NCBI GenBank assembly: GCA_030596125.1
Contig: JAUVKT010000005.1
Coordinates: 1-57,773, forward strand
Direction of reading: 5' to 3'
From: Bacteroidales bacterium
GTDB lineage: Bacteria; Bacteroidota; Bacteroidia; Bacteroidales; VadinHA17
DNA: 57,773 nucleotides
Shown: one piece after another, positions 1-8,903 of the stretch
Layout of the letters: the number at the start of each line of letters is the position of its first letter
Numbering within the stretch: the first letter of the stretch is position 1
Translations under genes and position numbers: made by a program
The notes under the pieces: model-generated
Databases searched by the model: none
Told to the model about the DNA's origin: nothing
What the model saw: only the letters and a program-made list of their open reading frames with translations

Positions 1-1
1 C

Positions 2-205
2 CTCGCAAGCAATGATGATTTACCAATTCCTCATAAGATGGAAAATTTCGATTCCCATGCAAGATATTCAATATTGAAATTCACAAAAAATTCTATTAAA
101 ATTGAACAAATAGCTATTTCTTATGATTATGAAAAAGCAGCAAGAATGGCAGAAAATAATAAGAGAAATGATTGGGCTAAATGGATAAGAACCGGAAGGG
201 TATAA
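2..205 (+). CDS. Metallophosphoesterase family protein, C-terminal fragment (5' truncated by window edge)
   Basis: Open frame 2 from the window edge to TAA at 203-205: LASNDDLPIPHKMENFDSHARYSILKFTKNSIKIEQIAISYDYEKAARMAENNKRNDWAKWIRTGRV. The tail (ISYDYEKAA...NDWAKWI.TG) resembles C-termini of bacterial metallophosphoesterases. Confidence 0.55.
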   Translation, partial: LASNDDLPIPHKMENFDSHARYSILKFTKNSIKIEQIAISYDYEKAARMAENNKRNDWAKWIRTGRV

Positions 206-207
206 AA

Positions 208-1263
208 ATGAAATTTCAAAAAGTCATAATTTATTATTTTTCAGTAACTGGAAATGCAAAAAATGCTGCATTATGGATAGCTGATGAAGTAAAAAGAAAG
301 GGAATGGATTTTGAAATTATTAATATCGCTAAAATTAATAATCAAGAAATTCCAAAACCAGCAGCTTATACATTAATTGGATTTTGTTCTCCTACTCACG
401 GATTTCATTTTCCGGAGATAATGCGAAAATTTATTTATAGTTTTCCTAAAACAAATAATTGTAGTGCTTTTATTGCAAATACCCGTGCCGGTTTAAGAAT
501 TGGTAAAATGTTTTTACCAGGACTGAGTGGGGTTTTGCATTATTGGTCTTCTTTGATACTCATTAAAAAAGGGTTTAAAATAGCTGGATTACGACCAGTT
601 GATTTACCTTCAAATTGGTTGTTATTGCATCCTGCACTCAGGAAAACAGGTATTGACCTAATATTCAGACATACTGAGCCAAAGGTAAGGCAGTTTGCAA
701 AAAACATCCTAGATGGGAAAAAGGATTACAGGGCATTATACGATATTATACAAGACACCTTGATTTCACCAATAGCAATTGGATATATGTATGTAGGAAG
801 ATATTTGTTTGCTAAGTCATTTATTTCCTCTTCGGATTGTGACAACTGTGGTATATGCAAGAAAACTTGTCCGGTAAACGCTATAAAACAAGTTAATGGT
901 CGCATGTTTTGGACTTATAAGTGCGAAAGTTGTATGCGATGTATGAATAACTGCCCGCAAAAAGCAATTGAAACTGCACATGGATTTATCCTTGTATTTG
1001 TATTTTTACTGGTAGCCTTACTTAGATATGGTTTAAAACAATTGCTAGCTATTGAGCCTTTTAAAGATTTGTATTGGCTTCAAACTGGAGCAATAGAATT
1101 TTTAATTTCTTCAATAATATTTATTCCTTTTTTGATTTTGGCTTATCGAATTATGCATTGGCTCTTGCGGTTTAGAATATTTGAAAGGTTTATTGTATAT
1201 ACATCTCTCTCAAAATATAAATTTTGGGGCAGATATAAGGCACCTAAAAATAAATTGACTTAA
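208..1263 (+). CDS. EFR1-type ferrodoxin (flavodoxin-like domain plus two 4Fe-4S clusters and C-terminal membrane segments)
   Basis: N-terminal flavodoxin-like YYFSVTGNAKNAALWIADEV; ferredoxin motifs CDNCGICKKTCPVNAI and CESCMRCMNNCPQKAI; hydrophobic C-terminus. In-frame ATG at 208 preferred over 181 because 181 overlaps the upstream CDS. Confidence 0.8.
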   Translation: MKFQKVIIYYFSVTGNAKNAALWIADEVKRKGMDFEIINIAKINNQEIPKPAAYTLIGFCSPTHGFHFPEIMRKFIYSFPKTNNCSAFIANTRAGLRIGKMFLPGLSGVLHYWSSLILIKKGFKIAGLRPVDLPSNWLLLHPALRKTGIDLIFRHTEPKVRQFAKNILDGKKDYRALYDIIQDTLISPIAIGYMYVGRYLFAKSFISSSDCDNCGICKKTCPVNAIKQVNGRMFWTYKCESCMRCMNNCPQKAIETAHGFILVFVFLLVALLRYGLKQLLAIEPFKDLYWLQTGAIEFLISSIIFIPFLILAYRIMHWLLRFRIFERFIVYTSLSKYKFWGRYKAPKNKLT

Positions 1264-1279
1264 TCATGCACGCTGGTTT

Positions 1280-3481
1280 TTGTTACTCGAAATGAGATTT
1301 AATTATTTAAATATTATAATTCTGGTATTGTTCCTGTATACAATTTCATTCACAAATCTCTATTCACAGGAACCGGATAGTAATTCAAGACCAAAAGTAG
1401 GACTTGTACTCTCAGGAGGCGGTGCAAAAGGAATGGCCCATGTCGGTGTTTTGAAAGTGCTGGAGGAAGTGGGGATGCCTATTGATTATATCGGAGGCAC
1501 AAGCATGGGAAGTATTGTTGGTGGATTATATGCTGCTGGTTATACAGCCAGGGACCTGGACAGTATTGTTCATTCTATAGATTGGAACTTCATATTATCT
1601 GATGAAATTCCAAGGCAATACTTATCAATTACCGAAAAGCAAGATAATGACAGGTTCCTGTTATCTTTTCCTATTAATAAAAAGGGAGTTGAATTACCTG
1701 AAGGAATCATAAGAGGACAACACATTGAAAATGAATTTGCTAAATTATGTACTCCGGTTTATGGCATTAGAGACTTCAGCAAATTACCTATCCCTTTTAT
1801 TTGTGTTGCTGTTGATATAGAAACCGGTGAAAAGGTTGTTTTCAGAAAAGGGAACCTGTCCGATGCTATCCGAGCCAGTATGTCCATTCCATCTGTTTTT
1901 TTTCCGATGGAAATTGACGGGCGAAAATATGTGGATGGAGGTATAATAGATAATTTCCCGGTTGCTGACGTAATTGAAATGGGTGCAGATATTATTATTG
2001 GAGTAGATGTGGGTTTTGGTTCTCAAGCTAAGAAAGAGTTCAATTTCTTGACTGTAATGGAAGATGTCATATTTATCTACTCAAGTAAAATAATGAAAGA
2101 GAGTAAAAAGTCCGTTGACATTTTTATCCAACCTGATTTAAAAGGCTACGGTACATCAAGTTTCACGGCCGGAGATTCCCTGATGAGGTATGGGGAAGAA
2201 GCAGCAAGAAAATTATACCCTCAATTAAAATCACTGGCAGATTCTCTGAATGGATTAAGCAGAGTTAAGTTCACCAGGAAACCTCAGCCAATAGTTGATT
2301 CTGTTTTCATAAAGTCTATTCAAATTGAGGGACTTGCTCACCACTCAGAAAGATTTGCAACAGTTAACATACCATTTTCTGTTCTTGAGTGGGTTACTCC
2401 CGAAAAAATTCAGGAAGCGGTTGAATACATGTACGCATCCGCCTATTTCGATAAAGTCACCTCTGAACTTATTGAAGAGGAGGATGGAAGCAGGTTGATC
2501 ATACACTTCAAGGAAAAAGTGTGTGGACTATTGCGTTTAGGATTATATTATGACTTTGATTACAAGGCTGCTTTATTTCTTAATTCAACATTTTATAACT
2601 GGCTGATTAATGATACAAAGTTGTCTCTTACATTAGGCCTGGGAAGAAGTCCAACTTTTGATATTCTCTATTTCATCGATAAGGGACCGATACCGGCGCC
2701 CGGTATTGAATTTTCCAGCAACTGGGAAAGCGTACCCCTCATTTCAGATTCATCCAGAAAAGAAATTGCCACTTTTAATTGCTCTGTTACAAATGCGAAG
2801 CTGTTTCTGCAGTCAAATTTTTCAAATACCCTTGCATTTCGGGTTGGAGGGGAATGGACCCACGCTGCTATTAAGCCAGATGTTTCATTGATTGAATTTG
2901 GGAATCTTTCTGATAATTTTTGGGGGGTGTTTTCATCTCTTTATGCTGACACTTATGATCATCCAAATTTTCCCAAAAAAGGCCAACAAGCTCTGGTTGA
3001 AGCTAAGTTTATAGCAAACATTAACCTTAAACCTATATCATATTTTAGATTAGAATATCGGTTTGCTCAAAAGTTGTCAAAAAAAATCACTCTTATTCCT
3101 TCAGTTTATGGAGGCATTACGGCAGGTGATTCAATACCTATTCAATATAGTTTTCCTTTGGGTGGCCTTACCGAAATAGATAGATTTGGACATATGCCAT
3201 TTATAGGGTATAAGTATTTTGAGACGGGAAATAATAATGTCATTTTTGGCAGGCTTGATTTGCAATTTCAAATTCGAAAAAACATGTATCTTATTTTGAT
3301 GGGCAATGTAGGTTACCAGGATGAAAATTTGAAAAGCCTTCTTACTCCCGCCGGACTTATATCCGGGTTTGGTTTAACCTATGGACTCGATACCCCTGTT
3401 GGACCGCTAAAAGTTTCTGTAATGAGATCGGGTGAGTATAAAGATCTCCTGGGCTATATCCAGTTGGGATACTGGTTTTGA
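1280..3481 (+). CDS. Patatin-like phospholipase with C-terminal BamA/Omp85-type surface antigen region
   Basis: GGGAKG oxyanion motif, GTSMG nucleophile elbow, DGG dyad; C-terminal barrel-like region ending in an aromatic residue (LGYWF). The true start may be the ATG at about 1292. Confidence 0.88.
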   Translation: MLLEMRFNYLNIIILVLFLYTISFTNLYSQEPDSNSRPKVGLVLSGGGAKGMAHVGVLKVLEEVGMPIDYIGGTSMGSIVGGLYAAGYTARDLDSIVHSIDWNFILSDEIPRQYLSITEKQDNDRFLLSFPINKKGVELPEGIIRGQHIENEFAKLCTPVYGIRDFSKLPIPFICVAVDIETGEKVVFRKGNLSDAIRASMSIPSVFFPMEIDGRKYVDGGIIDNFPVADVIEMGADIIIGVDVGFGSQAKKEFNFLTVMEDVIFIYSSKIMKESKKSVDIFIQPDLKGYGTSSFTAGDSLMRYGEEAARKLYPQLKSLADSLNGLSRVKFTRKPQPIVDSVFIKSIQIEGLAHHSERFATVNIPFSVLEWVTPEKIQEAVEYMYASAYFDKVTSELIEEEDGSRLIIHFKEKVCGLLRLGLYYDFDYKAALFLNSTFYNWLINDTKLSLTLGLGRSPTFDILYFIDKGPIPAPGIEFSSNWESVPLISDSSRKEIATFNCSVTNAKLFLQSNFSNTLAFRVGGEWTHAAIKPDVSLIEFGNLSDNFWGVFSSLYADTYDHPNFPKKGQQALVEAKFIANINLKPISYFRLEYRFAQKLSKKITLIPSVYGGITAGDSIPIQYSFPLGGLTEIDRFGHMPFIGYKYFETGNNNVIFGRLDLQFQIRKNMYLILMGNVGYQDENLKSLLTPAGLISGFGLTYGLDTPVGPLKVSVMRSGEYKDLLGYIQLGYWF

Positions 3482-3483
3482 TT

Positions 3484-3805
3484 AGAAGAAACATCAGCAT
3501 TGACGAATACAAAGAGATTCTGAAATCCGCTGATCTGCTTCCGAGCAGAATGATTTTGAAAGACAATGGAAACATTTGTTATATTAAAAGAGTTAGTGCA
3601 AGATCCGGATTATACAGATCGTAGAAAAAAGTATCTGAATAGCCTTGATCTTAGTGTTATAGATAAGCCAATCCGAAAGATAATTGAGTGTTTTGGTAAG
3701 CGAGAGATATGTTTTTTGAGGAAATTGAATCTTTGGTCTGCATTAACATGCAAGGAATTCGCTAACAACAACCCGGAAATAATATTCTACATAACTTCAT
3801 CTTGA
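3484..3805 (+). pseudogene. Possible decayed gene remnant between the patatin and MATE genes
   Basis: Short frame-interrupted coding-like segments: ISIDEYKEILKSADLLPSRMILKDN then a stop; a 79-aa ORF (3566-3805) in another frame. Family assignment not secure. Confidence 0.25.
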
Positions 3806-3863
3806 TGTTTATATTATGAGTAGTGGAGAAAATTAAGAAAACACTAGAAAAGGATACCAGACT

Positions 3864-5264
3864 GTGAGAGATTTAACACAGGGAAGCGAAGGCCGGAATA
3901 TTCTGAGGTTTGCCATTCCGATGTTGGTGGGACACATGTTCCAGCAGCTCTACACTTTTGTGGACCAGATTATCGTGGGCAGGTTCCTGGGCAAAGAGGC
4001 CCTGGCTTCGGTGGGGGCTTCCTTTCCCGTTATCTTCACGCTAATTGCACTGATCATGGGGATCGCCACAGGCGGAACCATTGTGATCTCCCAGTTTTTC
4101 GGTGCCAAGAATTTCACCAAGGTGAAACGTGCCATCGATACCATGTTTATCATTATGGGTATCTCTGCAGTGATCATGACCGTGGTGGGGATTACCTTTT
4201 CGGAACAGATCTTCCAGCTGATGAAGCTTCCCGAGGAACTGATGCCCACTGCCAATGCCTATTTTTCCATCTATGTATCCGGACTGGTGGTCTTTTTCGG
4301 GTACAATGGTGTGGCTGCCATCCTGCGTGGTTTGGGCGATTCCATCACCCCTCTCTATTTCATGGTTCTGGCTACTGTTCTGAATATTGGACTGGACCTA
4401 CTGTTTATTGTGAAGCTGGGCTGGGGGATCGAAGGAGCCGCACTGGCCACCATCATTGCACAGGGAACAGCCTTTATCGCAGCAATTTTCTACCTTAATA
4501 AAACTCACGAACTGATCAAATTCAACATCAGGGAGTTCTCTTTTGATTGGGAAATATGCAAACAGAGTCTGCGCATTGGTCTGCCAACAGGATTACAGCA
4601 TACTTTTGTGGCACTGGGTATGATGGCACTCATGGGAATTGTGAATGGATTTGGCACCGATGTGGTGGCCGCATATACGGCGGCCGGAAGACTCGACAGT
4701 CTGGCCATTATTCCCTCCATGGTATTCTCCACTGCCCTGTCAACCTTCGTGGGACAAAATATCGGGGCAGGCAAGATTGAGAGGGTGAAGCGTGGGCTGT
4801 CACGGACCATGCTAATGGCTTCCGCAACTGCCATTGGGATCACCCTTCTGATCATTCTCTTCAAATTACCCCTGATGAGTCTCTTTACGGTGGACCAGGC
4901 CGTGATCAATATTGGGGGTAATTATCTCACCATCGTCACATCGTTCTACCTTCTGTTCACAGGAATGTTTGTGTACAACGGGGTGATGAGGGGTGCCGGG
5001 GATACCATTGTACCCATGTTCCTTACACTCATTTCACTCTGGATCATCCGCATCCCGGCAGCCATACTCCTCAGCCAGGAGACCATTATGATCTTTGGGC
5101 TTTCACTCAGGGGTGCCGGGTTAGGTGAAGCGGGGATCTGGTGGTCCATCCCAAGCGGTTGGGGAGTCGGTTTGCTGCTCTCCTACATCTACTACAAAAC
5201 CGGCAGGTGGAAAACCAAAACTGTGGTAAAAGCCAAAGTGGAACCGACAACGGTCACCCGGTAA
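3864..5264 (+). CDS. MATE family efflux transporter
   Basis: About 12 hydrophobic segments; FAIPMLVGHMFQQLYTFVDQIIVGRFLG and VAAYTAAGRLDSLAIIP are typical of MATE (DinF/NorM-like). The initiator may be the GTG at 3864. Confidence 0.92.
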   Translation: MRDLTQGSEGRNILRFAIPMLVGHMFQQLYTFVDQIIVGRFLGKEALASVGASFPVIFTLIALIMGIATGGTIVISQFFGAKNFTKVKRAIDTMFIIMGISAVIMTVVGITFSEQIFQLMKLPEELMPTANAYFSIYVSGLVVFFGYNGVAAILRGLGDSITPLYFMVLATVLNIGLDLLFIVKLGWGIEGAALATIIAQGTAFIAAIFYLNKTHELIKFNIREFSFDWEICKQSLRIGLPTGLQHTFVALGMMALMGIVNGFGTDVVAAYTAAGRLDSLAIIPSMVFSTALSTFVGQNIGAGKIERVKRGLSRTMLMASATAIGITLLIILFKLPLMSLFTVDQAVINIGGNYLTIVTSFYLLFTGMFVYNGVMRGAGDTIVPMFLTLISLWIIRIPAAILLSQETIMIFGLSLRGAGLGEAGIWWSIPSGWGVGLLLSYIYYKTGRWKTKTVVKAKVEPTTVTR

Positions 5265-5279
5265 AACATTAAAGCTTTG

Positions 5280-6818
5280 TTATTCCCTTAAAAACAGACT
5301 CTTTGTAGAAAAAGCCGGGTCGCAGGTCAGGTTCATATGCAGTTTCCGCAGGCCTGCTTCATCTCCCGGGGTGGGAATATGGGTCAGGTGAACCTCGCAG
5401 TTCCGAAGTTCCTTCAATTTCTGGACAGCCATCTGAGCAGCGGGATTCGAAATAGCAGATATCCCCAGTGCGATCATGGTCTCTTCCAGGTCAAGACTGA
5501 CCATCCTGCCCTTCAGGATCTCCTTTTTAAGAAAAGCAATTGAATCGATGATACTTTTTGGCAAAAGGTCTAAGTTATCCGGAAGTTCGGCCAGGTGTTT
5601 GGTCGCATTCAGGATGAGGCTGGACGCAGCATGCAACAGAGGTGAATTCTTGCCTGTGATGATGGTACCATCCTTCAGTTCAATGGCCGCCCCGCTAAAG
5701 ATGTCTTCATTTCCCTTTCCCTGTTTTTCTGCTTCTTTTGCTGCCTGGATGGCTGGCTCCACAACCTTCCTGTCATCCACCCTTGCATTCACCTTTTCCA
5801 TGATCATCTCAGCCCGATCGAGTGTATTCCTGTCCACCAATCCCATGGCATACTCCACCGCACACCTGTAATATCTCCTGATGATCTCCTGGTGACTGGC
5901 TTCCTGGATCACCTCATCATCCACAATTCCGGCACTAGCCCTGTTGACACCCATGTCAGTGGGTGATTTGTACATTGATTCTTCACCCGTAATCTTTTCA
6001 ATGATTTTTTTCAGCAACGGAATGGCTTCATTATCACGATTATAATTAACTGCTTTGACATTATAAGCTTCCAGGTGATGGTGATCAATCTGTACCAGGT
6101 CATTCAGATCCACGGTGGCTGCTTCATAAGCGATATTGACCTTGTGAGAGAGGGCCAGGTTCCAGATCGGGAAAGTTTCGAACTTGGCATAACCGGCCTT
6201 TATACCCTTTTTGTAATCATGGTAGAGGTTGCTGAGGCAGGTAGCCAGTTTGCCGCTTCCTGGCCCCGGAGCAGTTACTACTACAATGGGCTTGCTGGTT
6301 TCAATGTATTCATTAGACCCGTAGCCATAGTCGCTAACGATCTGATCAACAGTCGATGGGTAGCCCTTGGTAAACTTGTGTGTATACACCCGTATCCCAT
6401 TACGTTCCAGCTTGTTTTTAAAAGATCTGGCAGCCGGCTGGTTCTCGTAGCGGGTAATGACAACAGCAAAAACATCAATACCCCATTCCTTAAAATCATC
6501 AATGGCCTTTAGGGCATCGGAATCATAGGTAATCCCAAAATCAGCCCTTATTTTCTTTCTCTCAATATCACCTGCATAAATGCAAAGGATGATAACGATT
6601 TTGTCTTTCAATTTTTGCAACAGACGCATTTTAACATTTGGATCAAAACCGGGAAGCACCCTTGCAGCATGGTAATCAAACATGATCTTACCACCAAATT
6701 CAAGGTACAGCTTATCCTGAAAACGGTCAACCCGCTCAAGGATGGCTATCGTCTGTTCTTTTAAATACGCTTCGTTATCGAAACCGATTTTTCCGGAAGA
6801 ATTAGGTTTTTGAGGCAT
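5280..6818 (-). CDS. DUF1846 domain-containing protein
   Basis: [60 protein letters not shown] and [27 protein letters not shown]-like motifs are diagnostic of DUF1846. Start chosen at internal [14 protein letters not shown]. Confidence 0.9.
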   Translation of the reverse strand: [512 protein letters not shown]

Positions 6819-7240
6819 TAGTAATGAGAATTTGAATAATGATTTCAAGATAGAAAAAAAATCATTTTGTTTTATATCAGTTTAAGACTTTTTATATCCG
6901 TTTTAGAGTTTATGTGATGTGCGGATCCCCTCTCTTTTGTATTGTTGAGCAACAACCTGTAATGATAAAACAATTATAGTGTTTGGGTCAGAAAAAATAT
7001 TTTTTCTACTCTAATTGTTGCCTGAGTAACATAATCAGTTTTTGCCAATCCAACAATTATTTTATCAGGGTTAACTTCTGGCTGTTTTTTTTATTTTTTT
7101 AGGTTGTGCCTGAACGCTGCGCTAAACGAAGGTTTATTGTTGTTGGTCGTATAATTCTTTGTACTAATATTATAGTCGATTCTTAAAATAAATAAACTAA
7201 TAAAATGGAATAATTCAGATTATAATTTGTGCCATTATTA

Positions 7241-8275
7241 CTATAGTTCTTTAAATACTTTCTCGAGTAATGCTTTTGTTGCTTTAATTCCTTCGTCCTC
7301 GGAAAGCTGGCTGCCTTCGTATTCGATTCCAACATAACCTCTGAACCCTGACTCTTTTACGATTTTCATAATTCTAAGAAAATCAGAGTTGACTTCATTT
7401 CCATTTTCATCAAATTCATGTGATTTGGCGCTGACTCCTTTTGCGTAAGGCATTAATTCAGCGATACCTTGATATCGGTCATACTCATTGACACAACCCT
7501 CAGGACCCATTTCTATGCAGAAATTTCCGAAATCCGGAAGCGTCCCTACATTGTCCTTTCCCACTTTCGCCATCACTCCAGCAAGCCATTTTCCATCCGA
7601 AGAGTAACCACCGTGATTCTCCACGATGATGTTGATACCTTTTGAAGCACCATATTCTCCCAATTTGGAAAGTCCATCGACAGCATTTGTGGCCACCTCT
7701 TCAGGAGTTCCTTGCCCCGCTGCATTGACACGTATTGAATGGGCCCCGAGGAATTTGGCCACATCTACCCATTGATGATGGTTTTCAACAGCAGCCATAC
7801 GTGCCTCGGGATCAGAATCTCCAAGATTACCCAATGCATCGCACATAATTAATCCAACAGTTACTCCAGCTTCCTCACATTTCTGCTTGAATCCGTTCCA
7901 GTAGGCTTGATCATAAGCCTTACTAAAATAGAAAGTATTCACCAATTCTATTGAGTGAATCCCGTATCCAGCAGCAATTGCAGGAAAATCCACGGGATCC
8001 AATTCACCCTTTAATAAATCGTCGGGCGATTCCATGAGCATTCTGCCAAATTCCTGCCAATCCTGAATAGCTCCGCCGAAAAATGATCGGTACAAGGACC
8101 ATTGAGCCAGTGAGATTTGAAAATCAGGGGTGGTTTCTACATTTGATTCAGTTTGGTCTTCTTTAGATGCTGATGTCTCTGAAGATTTAGATCCTGTATT
8201 ACAGGACAAAAGGAAAACAGTTGCTGTAGCCATCAATAAGATTTTTGGCAGCAGAATTTGATTTTTCTTTTTCAT
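7241..8275 (-). CDS. Sugar phosphate isomerase/epimerase (xylose isomerase-like TIM barrel) lipoprotein
   Basis: Lipobox-like LLSCN near the N-terminus; ISLAQWSLYRSFF..., IIVENHGGYSSDGKWLAGVM, GYVGIEYEG pattern. Confidence 0.82.
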   Translation of the reverse strand: MKKKNQILLPKILLMATATVFLLSCNTGSKSSETSASKEDQTESNVETTPDFQISLAQWSLYRSFFGGAIQDWQEFGRMLMESPDDLLKGELDPVDFPAIAAGYGIHSIELVNTFYFSKAYDQAYWNGFKQKCEEAGVTVGLIMCDALGNLGDSDPEARMAAVENHHQWVDVAKFLGAHSIRVNAAGQGTPEEVATNAVDGLSKLGEYGASKGINIIVENHGGYSSDGKWLAGVMAKVGKDNVGTLPDFGNFCIEMGPEGCVNEYDRYQGIAELMPYAKGVSAKSHEFDENGNEVNSDFLRIMKIVKESGFRGYVGIEYEGSQLSEDEGIKATKALLEKVFKEL

Positions 8276-8408
8276 CGATTTATAGTTTTTAGTTTAATAA
8301 ATAAAGCGTTTCGAACGAAGATGTACTAGCAAAGTTATAAAATTCTTATACTTGACAGTGTAGCAATATTTACACATCCTACAAGAATAATCCGACCATG
8401 TCCTAATG

Positions 8409-8494
8409 GCTTTAGCTGAACCGAAGGCCAACTTGTTGGCCGAGCTCGGCGACTTCGTCGGACGTAGCCAATAATATTGGCGAAGCCTGAAGCC
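8409..8494. repeat. Cluster of consecutive palindromes/hairpins (possible REP-like element or structured RNA)
   Basis: GGCCAAC-TT-GTTGGCC (8426-8441), overlapping 12-bp palindrome GCCGAGCTCGGC (8439-8450), CGAC-TTC-GTCG (8450-8460), GCCAATA-A-TATTGGC (8467-8481); possible closing stem GGCTT (8409-) with AAGCC (-8494). Confidence 0.6.
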
Positions 8495-8594
8495 AATGTG
8501 CATGAACGGTCCGAGTATGGTTTCGTAGCTCCCCCGCAGGGTAGTTATGAACTATACACATATTGTGCTTAGTTTTATCAGAATACCGTAAATC

Positions 8595-8693
8595 TTATTT
8601 AGATTTCTTTAGCCTCTTTTCTGCTTTTTTTTCTTTTGGAGTTTTAGAGGGTTCCTTTTTAACGTTCTTCTTTGCGTCTTTACCTTTTCCCAT
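8595..8693 (-). CDS. Small lysine-rich basic protein, 32 aa
   Basis: Reverse-strand ORF ATG...TAA: MGKGKDAKKNVKKEPSKTPKEKKAEKRLKKSK. Below the ORF track length cutoff. Confidence 0.5.
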   Translation of the reverse strand: MGKGKDAKKNVKKEPSKTPKEKKAEKRLKKSK

Positions 8694-8850
8694 GATATTT
8701 TCTTTTAAATGTTTGTTTTTAGTTATTCTAATGCAGATGCATGTCCTTTAGTCCTGATAAGAAATTCTATTCTTAAAAATCTGTATGTAAATTAAGCACA
8801 ACGTGAAGAAGAACACCTATGGTTCTTATTTCTTCAATACTTTTTGTTTT

Positions 8851-8891
8851 AGGTGTTCATATACCAGTAAAATACAGGGCTATGAACACCT
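8851..8891. other. Perfect 11-bp inverted repeat (hairpin) 3' of the L,D-transpeptidase gene
   Basis: AGGTGTTCATA (8851-8861) and TATGAACACCT (8881-8891) with a 19-nt loop, just beyond the stop codon at 8904. Confidence 0.6.
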
Positions 8892-8903
8892 TTTATAATT
8901 ATC

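Noticed and set aside
181-207. Upstream start at 181 for the EFR1 ferrodoxin gene
   Set aside because: It overlaps the end of the upstream metallophosphoesterase frame (stop 203-205); ATG at 208 gives a canonical flavodoxin start.
3950-4909. Long antisense ORFs in the MATE gene (101 and 134 aa)
   Set aside because: Mirror ORFs expected in a GC-richer membrane protein gene; low-complexity Met/Ile/Ser translation.
5337-6512. Plus-strand ORFs opposite DUF1846 (68, 131, 145 aa)
   Set aside because: Antisense to a strongly supported conserved CDS.
8294-8503. 69-aa minus-strand ORF over the palindrome cluster
   Set aside because: The composition follows the hairpins; no recognisable protein features.
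8405-8545. Group II intron or IS remnant
   Set aside because: The hairpin cluster and GAACGGTCCGAGTATGG-like tail suggested it, but I could not identify domain V, intron boundaries, a reverse transcriptase or terminal repeats.
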